A DNA stretch of 64,000 nucleotides from Rhopalosiphum padi (lineage: Eukaryota > Arthropoda > Insecta > Hemiptera > Aphididae), in assembly GCF_020882245.1 (NCBI RefSeq), contig NC_083599.1:9052001-9116000 (forward strand), written 5' to 3'. The position numbers were made by a program, and so were the translations under genes. This document shows, piece by piece, positions 48,101-59,092 of this stretch. The notes beneath the pieces were generated by a model. That model was not told the DNA's origin. It saw only the letters and a program-made list of their open reading frames with translations, and ran no database searches. Position 1 is the stretch's first letter. Every line of letters begins with the position of its first letter.

Positions 48101-48978
48101 AAGTTATTCAAGCACATATGGGAATGTTTGATAAGTTTTATCAAGATTTCCAAGGATTTTTGGGGTTGTAAATATTTCCGGCTATTATTTTCAAGGAATA
48201 ATGTATCCAACATCAATATATACCGGTGTTTATGAGAATTTTTGACGATACATTTCAAGAATTTTAGGTAATTTTATTGTTTTAGACCATTTTTTTCAAG
48301 GAATTATGTGTTTTGCATCAAGATATTCCAGCATTTATGGGGATCTTTGATATTTTTGATCATAATTATCAAGGATTATTGGGGTTGTAATTATTTCCGA
48401 CTTTTTTTTCAAGTAATATGTGTCTTACACCAAGATATTCAATCGCATATGGGAATCTTTGATAAGTTTTATCAAGATTTCCAAGGATTTTTGGGGTTGT
48501 AAATATTTCCAGCTATTAGTTTAAAGGAATTATGTGTTTTACATCAAGATATTCCAGTATATATGGGGATCTTTGATATTTTTGATCATAATTATCAAGG
48601 ATTATTGGGGTTGTAATTATTTCCGACTTTTTTTTCAAGTAATTTGTGTCTTACACCAAGATATTCAAGCGCATATGGGAATCTTTGATAAGTTTTATCA
48701 AGATTTCCAAGGATTTTTGGGGTTGTAAATATTTCCAGCTATTAGTTTAAAGGAATTATGTGTTTTACATCAAGATATTCCAGTATATATGGGTGTCTTT
48801 GATATTTTTGATCATAATTATCAAGGAATATTGGGGTTGTAATTATTTCCGACTTTTTTTTCAAGTAATTTGTGTCTTATACCAAGTTATTCAAGCGCAT
48901 ATGGGAATCTTTGATAAGTTTTATCAAGATTTCCAAGGATTTTTGGGGTTGTAAATATTTCCAGCTATTAGTTTAAAG
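45186..48978 (+). repeat. 3793-bp tandem duplication, right copy
   Basis: It has the same members in the same order as the left copy, from C 45186 and A2B4 45291 to A3B7 48753, including the shared private changes AATTTTCAAGG (pair 45743), GGATTTATG (pair 46074) and the hybrid pair 47745. The only difference I noticed is eight rather than nine T in the first A2B4. Such near-identity points to a recent event. The last five members are themselves duplicated from 39721-40728. Confidence 0.9.
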
Positions 48979-51086
48979 GAATTATGTATCCAACATCAAT
49001 ATATACCGCTGTTTATGAGAATTTTTGACGATACATTTCAAGAATTTTAGGTAATTTTTTTGTTTTAGACCATTTTTTTCAAGGAATTATGTGTTTTACA
49101 TCAAGATATTCCAGTATATATGGGGATCTTTGATATTTTTGATCATAATTATCAAGGATTATTGGGGTTGTAATTATTTCCGACTTTTTTTTCAAGTAAT
49201 TTGTGTCTTACACCAAGATATTCAAGCGCATATGGGAATCTTTGATAAGTTTTATCAAGATTTCCAAGGATTTTTGGGGTTGTAAATATTTCCAGCTATT
49301 AGTTTAAAGGAATTATGTATCCAACATCAATATATACCGGTGTTTATGAGAATTTTTGACGATACATTTCAAGAATTTTAGGTAATTTTATTGTTTTAGA
49401 CCATTTTTTTCAAGGAATTATGTGTTTTGCATCAAGATATTCCAGCATTTATGGGGATCTTTGATATTTTTGATCATAATTATCAAGGATTATTGGGGTT
49501 GTAATTATTTCCGACTTTTTTTTCAAGTAATTTGTGTCTTACACCAAGATATTCAATCGCATATGGGAATCTTTGATAAGTTTTATCAAGATTTCCAAGG
49601 ATTTTTGGGGGTTGTAAATATTTCCAGCTATTAGTTTAAAGGAATTATGTATCCAACATCAATATATACCGCTGTTTATGAGAATTTTTGACGATACATT
49701 TCAAGAATTTTAGGTAATTTTATTGTTTTAGACCATTTTTTTCAAGGAATTATGTGTTCTGCATTAAGATATTCCAGCATTTATGGGGATCTTTGATATT
49801 TTTGATCATAATTATCAAGGATTATTGGGGTTGTAATTATTTCCGACTTTTTTTTCAAGTAATTTGTGTCTTAAACCAAGATATTCAAGCGCATATGGGA
49901 ATCTTTGATAAGTTTTATCAAGATTTCCAAGGATTTTTGGGGTTGTAAATATTTCCAGCTATTAGTTTCAAGGAATTATGTGTTTTGCATCAAGATATTC
50001 CAGCATTTATGGGGATCTTTGATATTTTTGATCATAATTATCAAGGATTATTGGGGTTGTAATTATTTCCGACTTTTTTTTCAATTAATTTGTGTCTTAC
50101 ACCAAGATATTCAAGCGCATATGGGAATCTTTGATAAGTTTTATCAAGATTTCCAAGGATTTTTGGGGTTGTAAATATTTCCAGCTATTAGTTTAAAGGA
50201 ATTATGTGTTTTACATCAAGATATTCCAGTATATATGGGTGTCTTTGATATTTTTGATCATAATTATCAAGGAATATTGGGGTTGTAATTATTTCCGACT
50301 TTTTTTTCAAGTAATTTGTGTCTTATACCAAGTTATTCAAGCGCATATGGGAATCTTTGATAAGTTTTATCAAGATTTCCAAGGATTTTTGGGGTTGTAA
50401 ATATTTCCAGCTATTAGTTTAAAGGAATTATGTATCCAACATCAATATATACCGCTGTTTATGAGAATTTTTGACGATACATTTCAAGAATTTTAGGTAA
50501 TTTTTTTGTTTTAGACCATTTTTTTCAAGGAATTATGTGTTTTACATCAAGATATTCCAGTATATATGGGGATCTTTGATATTTTTGATCATAATTATCA
50601 AGGATTATTGGGGTTGTAATTATTTCCGACTTTTTTTTCAAGTAATTTGTGTCTTACACCAAGATATTCAAGCGCATATGGGAATCTTTGATAAGTTTTA
50701 TCAAGATTTCCAAGGATTTTTGGGGTTGTAAATATTTCCAGCTATTAGTTTAAAGGAATTATGTATCCAACATCAATATATACCGGTGTTTATGAGAATT
50801 TTTGACGATACATTTCAAGAATTTTAGGTAATTTTATTGTTTTAGACCATTTTTTTCAAGGAATTATGTGTTTTGCATCAAGATATTCCAGCATTTATGG
50901 GGATCTTTGATATTTTTGATCATAATTATCAAGGATTATTGGGGTTGTAATTATTTCCGACTTTTTTTTCAAGTAATTTGTGTCTTACACCAAGATATTC
51001 AATCGCATATGGGAATCTTTGATAAGTTTTATCAAGATTTCCAAGGATTTTTGGGGTTGTAAATATTTCCAGCTATTAGTTTAAAG
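48979..51086 (+). repeat. Mosaic following the 3793-bp duplication
   Basis: C 48979, A1B1 49084, C 49310, A2B2 with extra G 49415, C 49642, A2B4 49747, A2 (TCAATTAATTT) 49973, A3B7 50199, C 50425, A1B1 50530, C 50756, A2B2 50861. It follows 40729-42506 in order, but the pair at 50199 has AATTATCAAGG and the pair at 50530 has GGAATTATG. These are the unmutated states of the 41950 and 42281 pairs. Confidence 0.86.
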
Positions 51087-52201
51087 GAATTATGTGTTTT
51101 ACATCAAGATATTCCAGTATATATGGGGATCTTTGATATTTTTGATCATAATTATCAAGGATTATTGGGGTTGTAATTAATTCCGACTTTTTTTTCAAGT
51201 AATTTGTGTCTTACACCAAGATATTCAAGCGCATATGGGAATCTTTGATAAGTTTTATCAAGATTTCCAAGGATTTTTGGGGTTGTAAATATTTCCAGCT
51301 ATTAGTTTAAAGGAATTATGTGTTTTACATCAAGATATTCCAGTATATATGGGGATCTTTGATATTTTTGATCATAATTATCAAGGATTATTGGGGTTGT
51401 AATTATTTCCGACTTTTTTTTCAAGTAATTTGTGTCTTACACCAAGATATTCAAGGGCATATGGGAATCTTTGATAAGTTTTATCAAGATTTCCAAGGAT
51501 TTTTGGGGGTTGTAAATATTTCCAGCTATTAGTTTAAAGGAATTATGTATCCAACATCAATATATACCGCTGTTTATGAGAATTTTTGACGATACATTTC
51601 AAGAATTTTAGGTAATTTTATTGTTTTAGACCATTTTTTTCAAGGAATTATGTGTTCTGCATTAAGATATTCCAGCATTTATGGGGATCTTTGATATTTT
51701 TGATCATAATTATCAAGGATTATTGGGGTTGTAATTATTTCCGACTTTTTTTTCAAGTAATTTGTGTCTTATACCAAGTTATTCAAGCGCATATGGGAAT
51801 CTTTGATAAGTTTTATCAAGATTTCCAAGGATTTTTGGGGTTGTAAATATTTCCAGCTATTAGTTTAAAGGAATTATGTATCCAACATCAATATATACCG
51901 CTGTTTATGAGAATTTTTGACGATACATTTCAAGAATTTTAGGTAATTTTTTTGTTTTAGACCATTTTTTTCAAGGAATTATGTGTTTTACATCAAGATA
52001 TTCCAGTATATATGGGGATCTTTGATATTTTTGATCATAATTATCAAGGATTATTGGGGTTGTAATTATTTCCGACTTTTTTTTCAAGTAATTTGTGTCT
52101 TACACCAAGATATTCAATCGCATATGGGAATCTTTGATAAGTTTTATCAAGATTTCCAAGGATTTTTGGGGTTGTAAATATTTCCAGCTATTAGTTTAAA
52201 G
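51087..52201 (+). repeat. 1115-bp tandem repeat, copy 1
   Basis: AATTAATTCC pair 51087, B5 pair 51313 (227 bp), C 51540, A2B7 hybrid pair 51645 (GCATTAAG and CTTATACC), C 51871, A1B2 51976. The first two members repeat 1115 bp downstream. The B5 pair has CCAGCTATT rather than the CCAGGTATT of the 2785-bp HOR, so it is a sister lineage of that HOR. Confidence 0.87.
51645..51870 (+). repeat. Hybrid A2/B7 pair
   Basis: The A half carries the private GCATTAAG marker of A2B4 pairs, but the B half is B7 (CTTATACC, CAAGTTATTC). In the upstream block A2B4 (49747) and A3B7 (50199) are 452 bp apart. The hybrid fits a 452-bp loss between them. The next pair, 51976, combines an A1 start with a B2, matching loss between 50530 and 50861. 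Confidence 0.75.
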
Positions 52202-52985
52202 GAATTATGTGTTTTACATCAAGATATTCCAGTATATATGGGGATCTTTGATATTTTTGATCATAATTATCAAGGATTATTGGGGTTGTAATTAATTCCG
52301 ACTTTTTTTTCAAGTAATTTGTGTCTTACACCAAGATATTCAAGCGCATATGGGAATCTTTGATAAGTTTTATCAAGATTTCCAAGGATTTTTGGGGTTG
52401 TAAATATTTCCAGCTATTAGTTTAAAGGAATTATGTGTTTTACATCAAGATATTCCAGTATATATGGGGATCTTTGATATTTTTGATCATAATTATCAAG
52501 GATTATTGGGGTTGTAATTATTTCCGACTTTTTTTTCAAGTAATTTGTGTCTTACACCAAGATATTCAAGGGCATATGGGAATCTTTGATAAGTTTTATC
52601 AAGATTTCCAAGGATTTTTGGGGGTTGTAAATATTTCCAGCTATTAGTTTAAAGGAATTATGTATCCAACATCAATATATACCGCTGTTTATGAGAATTT
52701 TTGACGATACATTTCAAGAATTTTAGGTAATTTTATTGTTTTAGACCATTTTTTTCAAGGAATTATGTGTTCTGCATTAAGATATTCCAGCATTTATGGG
52801 GATCTTTGATATTTTTGATCATAATTATCAAGGATTATTGGGGTTGTAATTATTTCCGACTTTTTTTTCAAGTAATTTGTGTCTTAAACCAAGATATTCA
52901 AGCGCATATGGGAATCTTTGATAAGTTTTATCAAGATTTCCAAGGATTTTTGGGGTTGTAAATATTTCCAGCTATTAGTTTCAAG
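52202..52985 (+). repeat. 1115-bp tandem repeat, copy 2 (partial)
   Basis: AATTAATTCC pair 52202, B5 pair 52428, C 52655, A2B4 52760 (GCATTAAG, CTTAAACC, tail GTTTCAAGG). The match to copy 1 continues into the A2 half and then differs, because this B is B4 while copy 1 has B7. The A2B4 pair leads directly into the next block. Confidence 0.86.
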
Positions 52986-54654
52986 GAATTATGTGTTTTG
53001 CATCAAGATATTCCAGCATTTATGGGGATCTTTGATATTTTTGATCATAATTATCAAGGATTATTGGGGTTGTAATTATTTCCGACTTTTTTTTCAATTA
53101 ATTTGTGTCTTACACCAAGATATTCAAGCGCATATGGGAATCTTTGATAAGTTTTATCAAGATTTCCAAGGATTTTTGGGGTTGTAAATATTTCCAGCTA
53201 TTAGTTTAAAGGAATAATGTATCCAACATCAATATATACCGCTGTTTATGAGAATTTTTGACGATACATTTCAAGAATTTTAGGTAATTTTTTTGTTTTA
53301 GACCATTTTTTTCAAGGAATTATGTGTTTACATCAAGATATTCCAGTATATATGGGGATCTTTGATATTTTTGATCATAATTATCAAGGATTATTGGGGT
53401 TGTAATTATTTCCGACTTTTTTTTCAAGTAATTTGTGTCTTACACCAAGATATTCAAGCGCATATGGGAATCTTTGATAAGTTTTATCAAGATTTCCAAG
53501 GATTTTTGGGGTTGTAAATATTTCCAGCTATTAGTTTAAAGGAATTATGTGTTTTACATCAAGATATTCCAGTATATATGGGGATCTTTGATATTTTTGA
53601 TCATAATTATCAAGGATTATTGGGGTTGTAATTATTTCCGACTTTTTTTTCAAGTAATTTGTGTCTTACACCAAGTTATTCAAGCGCATTTGGGAATCTT
53701 TGATAAGTTTTATCAAGATTTCCAAGGATTTTTGGGGTTGTAAATATTTCCAGCTATCAGTTTAAAGGAATTATGTATCCAACATCAATATATACCGCTG
53801 TTTATGAGAATTTTTGACGATACATTTCAAGAATTTTAGGTAATTTTATTGTTTTAGACCATTTTTTCAAGGAATTATGTGTTCTGCATCAAGATATTCC
53901 AGCATTTATGGGGATCTTTGATATTTTTGATCATAATTATCAAGGATTATTGGGGTTGTAATTATTTCCGACTGTTTTTTCAAGTAATTTGTGTCTTACA
54001 CCAAGTTATTCAAGCGCATTTGGGAATCTTTGATAAGTTTTATCAAGATTTCCAAGGATTTTTGGGGTTGTAAATATTTCCAGCTATTAGTTTAAAGGAA
54101 TTATGTATCAAACATCAAGATATTCCAGTATATATGGGGATCTTTGATATTTTTGATCATAATTATCAAGGATTATTGGGGTTGTAATTATTTCCGACTT
54201 CTTTTTCAAGTAATTTGTGACTTACACCAAGTTATTCAAGCGCATTTGGGAATCTTTGATAAGTTTTATCAAGATTTCCAAGGATTTTTGGGGTTGTAAA
54301 TATTTCCAGCTATCAGTTTAAAGGAATTATGTATCCAACATCAATATATACCGCTGTTTATGAGAATTTTTGACGATACATTTCAAGAATTTTAGGTAAT
54401 TTTATTGTTTTAGACCATTTTTTTCAAGGAATTATGTGTTCTGCATCAAGATATTCCAGCATATATGGGGATCTTTGATATTTTTGATCATAATTATCAA
54501 GAATTATTGGGGTTGTAAATATTTCCGACTTTTTTTTCAAGTAATTTGTGTCTTACACCAAGATATTCAAGCGCATATGGGAATCTTTGATAAGTTTTAT
54601 CAAGATTTCCAAGGATTTTTGGGGTTGTAAATATTTCCAGCTATTAGTTTCAAG
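52986..54654 (+). repeat. 1669-bp HOR copy lacking block D
   Basis: A2 (TCAATTAATTT) 52986, C 53212, A7 53317, A1B6 53542 (CTATCAG tail), C 53768 (104 bp), A2B6 53872, A pair starting ATGTATCAAAC 54098 with TTGTGACTTAC, C 54324, A4-like pair 54429 (tail GTTTCAAGG). Private changes are GACTGTTTTTT and GACTTCTTTTTC. It corresponds to the next 2219-bp copies with 550 bp (D plus its C) missing. Confidence 0.88.
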
Positions 54655-56873
54655 GAATTATGTGTTTTGCATCAAGATATTCCAGCATTTATGGGGATCT
54701 TTGATATTTTTGATCATAATTATCAAGGATTATTGGGGTTGTAATTATTTCCGACTTTTTTTTCAATTAATTTGTGTCTTACACCAAGATATTCAAGCGC
54801 ATATGGGAATCTTTGATAAGTTTTATCAAGATTTCCAAGGATTTTTGGGGTTGTAAATATTTCCAGCTATTAGTTTAAAGGAATAATGTATCCAACATCA
54901 ATATATACCGCTGTTTATGAGAATTTTTGACGATACATTTCAAGAATTTTAGGTAATTTTTTTGTTTTAGACCATTTTTTTCAAGGAATTATGTGTTTAC
55001 ATCAAGATATTCCAGTATATATGGGGATCTTTGATATTTTTGATCATAATTATCAAGGATTATTGGGGTTGTAATTATTTCCGACTTTTTTTTCAAGTAA
55101 TTTGTGTCTTACACCAAGATATTCAAGCGCATATGGGAATCTTTGATAAGTTTTATCAAGATTTCCAAGGATTTTTGGGGTTGTAAATATTTCCAGCTAT
55201 TAGTTTAAAGGAATTATGTGTTTTACATCAAGATATTCCAGTATATATGGGGATCTTTGATATTTTTGATCATAATTATCAAGGATTATTGGGGTTGTAA
55301 TTATTTCCGACTTTTTTTTCAAGTAATTTGTGTCTTACACCAAGTTATTCAAGCGCATTTGGGAATCTTTGATAAGTTTTATCAAGATTTCCAAGGATTT
55401 TTGGGGTTGTAAATATTTCCAGCTATCAGTTTAAAGGAATTATGTATCCAACATCAATATATACCGCTGTTTATGAGAATTTTTGACGATACATTTCAAG
55501 AATTTTAGGTAATTTTATTGTTTTAGACCATTTTTTCAAGGAATTATGTGTTCTGCATCAAGATATTCCAGCATTTATGGGGATCTTTGATATTTTTGAT
55601 CATAATTATCAAGGATTATTGGGGTTGTAATTATTTCCGACTTTTTTTTCAAGTAATTTGTGTCTTACACCAAGTTATTCAAGCGCATTTGGGAATCTTT
55701 GATAAGTTTTATCAAGATTTCCAAGGATTTTTGGGGTTGTAAATATTTCCAGCTATTAGTTTAAAGGAATTATGTATCAAACATCAAGATATTCCAGTAT
55801 ATATGGGGATCTTTGATATTTTTGATCATAATTATCAAGGATTATTGGGGTTGTAATTATTTCCGACTTTTTTTTCAAGTAATTTGTGACTTACACCAAG
55901 TTATTCAAGCGCATTTGGGAATCTTTGATAAGTTTTATCAAGATTTCCAAGGATTTTTGGGGTTGTAAATATTTCCAGCTATCAGTTTAAAGGAATTATG
56001 TATCCAACATCAATATATACCGCTGTTTATGAGAATTTTTGACGATACATTTCAAGAATTTTAGGTAATTTTATTGTTTTAGACCATTTTTTTCAAGGAA
56101 TTATGTGTTCTGCATCAAGATATTCCAGTATATATGGGGATCTTTGATATTTTTTATCAGTATTTTAGAAAATTAACAAATAATAGACCCATAATTTCAA
56201 GGAGTTTAGTGTCTCACACCAAAGAAATCAAGCATTTTTGGGGATGTTTGATATTTACGACCAATATTGTCAAGATTTATTTGTGATGTATTTTTTCCGG
56301 CTTTTGTTTTCAAGGAATATTTTCTCTGAGACAAATATATTAATCCGTATATGGTGATTTTTGATAGTTTTATGAAGATTTCCAAGGATTCTTGGGGTTG
56401 TAACTATTTCCAACTATTATTTTCAAGGAATAATGTGTCCTACATCAAGATATTCAAGCGCTTTTTGGGATATTTAATATTTTTAATCACGAATTTCAAG
56501 GATCCTTGGGGTTGTAAATATTTACGGCTATTATTTTCAAAGAATAATGCATCCAACATGAATATATACCGCAGTTTATGAGAATTTTTGACGATACATT
56601 TCAAGAATTTTTAGGTAATTTTTTTGTTTTAGACCATTTTTTTCAAGGAATTATGTGTTTTACATCAAGATATTCCAGTATATATGGGGATCTTTGATAT
56701 TTTTGATCATAATTATCAAGGATTATTGGGGTTGTAATTATTTCCGACTTTTTTTTCAAGTAATTTGTGTCTTACACCAAGATATTCAAGCGCATATGGG
56801 AATCTTTGATAAGTTTTATCAAGATTTCCAAGGATTTTTGGGGTTGTAAATATTTCCAGCTATTAGTTTCAAG
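54655..56873 (+). repeat. 2219-bp tandem duplication, copy 1
   Basis: A2 (TCAATTAATTT) 54655, C 54881, A7 54986, A1B6 55211, C 55437 (104 bp), A2B6 55541, ATGTATCAAAC pair 55767, C 55993, chimeric A/d1 monomer 56098-56201, d2-d4 to 56541, variant C 56542-56647, A1B1 56648. It ends GTTTCAAGG, joining copy 2. Confidence 0.9.
56098..56647 (+). repeat. Block D, copy 4, with chimeric first monomer
   Basis: The first monomer (56098-56201, 104 bp) begins as an A unit (GTTCTGC, AGTATATATGGGG, CTTTGATA). It switches to d1 (ATCAGTATTTTAG onward) inside a T run at 56150-56155. d2 56202-56314 has TTTGTGATG in place of TTTGGGATG, d3 56315-56427, d4 56428-56541 ends TTTACGGC...TTTTCAAAG. The 106-bp C variant follows (56542-56647). 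Confidence 0.88.
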
Positions 56874-59092
56874 GAATTATGTGTTTTGCATCAAGATATT
56901 CCAGCATTTATGGGGATCTTTGATATTTTTGATCATAATTATCAAGGATTATTGGGGTTGTAATTATTTCCGACTTTTTTTTCAATTAATTTGTGTCTTA
57001 CACCAAGATATTCAAGCGCATATGGGAATCTTTGATAAGTTTTATCAAGATTTCCAAGGATTTTTGGGGTTGTAAATATTTCCAGCTATTAGTTTAAAGG
57101 AATAATGTATCCAACATCAATATATACCGCTGTTTATGAGAATTTTTGACGATACATTTCAAGAATTTTAGGTAATTTTTTTGTTTTAGACCATTTTTTT
57201 CAAGGAATTATGTGTTTACATCAAGATATTCCAGTATATATGGGGATCTTTGATATTTTTGATCATAATTATCAAGGATTATTGGGGTTGTAATTATTTC
57301 CGACTTTTTTTTCAAGTAATTTGTGTCTTACACCAAGATATTCAAGCGCATATGGGAATCTTTGATAAGTTTTATCAAGATTTCCAAGGATTTTTGGGGT
57401 TGTAAATATTTCCAGCTATTAGTTTAAAGGAATTATGTGTTTTACATCAAGATATTCCAGTATATATGGGGATCTTTGATATTTTTGATCATAATTATCA
57501 AGGATTATTGGGGTTGTAATTATTTCCGACTTTTTTTTCAAGTAATTTGTGTCTTACACCAAGTTATTCAAGCGCATTTGGGAATCTTTGATAAGTTTTA
57601 TCAAGATTTCCAAGGATTTTTGGGGTTGTAAATATTTCCAGCTATCAGTTTAAAGGAATTATGTATCCAACATCAATATATACCGCTGTTTATGAGAATT
57701 TTTGACGATACATTTCAAGAATTTTAGGTAATTTTATTGTTTTAGACCATTTTTTCAAGGAATTATGTGTTCTGCATCAAGATATTCCAGCATTTATGGG
57801 GATCTTTGATATTTTTGATCATAATTATCAAGGATTATTGGGGTTGTAATTATTTCCGACTTTTTTTTCAAGTAATTTGTGTCTTACACCAAGTTATTCA
57901 AGCGCATTTGGGAATCTTTGATAAGTTTTATCAAGATTTCCAAGGATTTTTGGGGTTGTAAATATTTCCAGCTATTAGTTTAAAGGAATTATGTATCAAA
58001 CATCAAGATATTCCAGTATATATGGGGATCTTTGATATTTTTGATCATAATTATCAAGGATTATTGGGGTTGTAATTATTTCCGACTTTTTTTTCAAGTA
58101 ATTTGTGACTTACACCAAGTTATTCAAGCGCATTTGGGAATCTTTGATAAGTTTTATCAAGATTTCCAAGGATTTTTGGGGTTGTAAATATTTCCAGCTA
58201 TCAGTTTAAAGGAATTATGTATCCAACATCAATATATACCGCTGTTTATGAGAATTTTTGACGATACATTTCAAGAATTTTAGGTAATTTTATTGTTTTA
58301 GACCATTTTTTTCAAGGAATTATGTGTTCTGCATCAAGATATTCCAGTATATATGGGGATCTTTGATATTTTTTATCAGTATTTTAGAAAATTAACAAAT
58401 AATAGACCCATAATTTCAAGGAGTTTAGTGTCTCACACCAAAGAAATCAAGCATTTTTGGGGATGTTTGATATTTACGACCAATATTGTCAAGATTTATT
58501 TGTGATGTATTTTTTCCGGCTTTTGTTTTCAAGGAATATTTTCTCTGAGACAAATATATTAATCCGTATATGGTGATTTTTGATAGTTTTATGAAGATTT
58601 CCAAGGATTCTTGGGGTTGTAACTATTTCCAACTATTATTTTCAAGGAATAATGTGTCCTACATCAAGATATTCAAGCGCTTTTTGGGATATTTAATATT
58701 TTTAATCACGAATTTCAAGGATCCTTGGGGTTGTAAATATTTACGGCTATTATTTTCAAAGAATAATGCATCCAACATGAATATATACCGCAGTTTATGA
58801 GAATTTTTGACGATACATTTCAAGAATTTTTAGGTAATTTTTTTGTTTTAGACCATTTTTTTCAAGGAATTATGTGTTTTACATCAAGATATTCCAGTAT
58901 ATATGGGGATCTTTGATATTTTTGATCATAATTATCAAGGATTATTGGGGTTGTAATTATTTCCGACTTTTTTTTCAAGTAATTTGTGTCTTACACCAAG
59001 ATATTCAAGCGCATATGGGAATCTTTGATAAGTTTTATCAAGATTTCCAAGGATTTTTGGGGTTGTAAATATTTCCAGCTATTAGTTTAAAG
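56874..59092 (+). repeat. 2219-bp tandem duplication, copy 2
   Basis: It repeats 54655-56873 member for member at an offset of exactly 2219, including the chimeric D block at 58317-58760 and the variant C at 58761-58866. The only difference I noticed is the last B tail, GTTTAAAGG here against GTTTCAAGG in copy 1. That fits an exchange point close to the end of the B at 56873. Confidence 0.9.
58317..58866 (+). repeat. Block D, copy 5, with chimeric first monomer
   Basis: Same structure and same junction (T run at 58369-58374) as the copy at 56098, offset 2219. Chimera 58317-58420, d2 58421-58533 (TTTGTGATG), d3 58534-58646, d4 58647-58760, variant C 58761-58866. Confidence 0.88.

Noticed and set aside
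41392..48978. The near-perfect duplication as an assembly artefact
   Set aside because: It cannot be excluded from sequence alone, but a T-run difference exists between the copies and similar duplications occur across the window with distinct private changes. It is kept as a real feature with a read-based check suggested.
54548..54856. A 102-codon frame as a real gene
   Set aside because: It is made of two satellite pairs joined by one substitution, and the same DNA is non-coding in all sister units.
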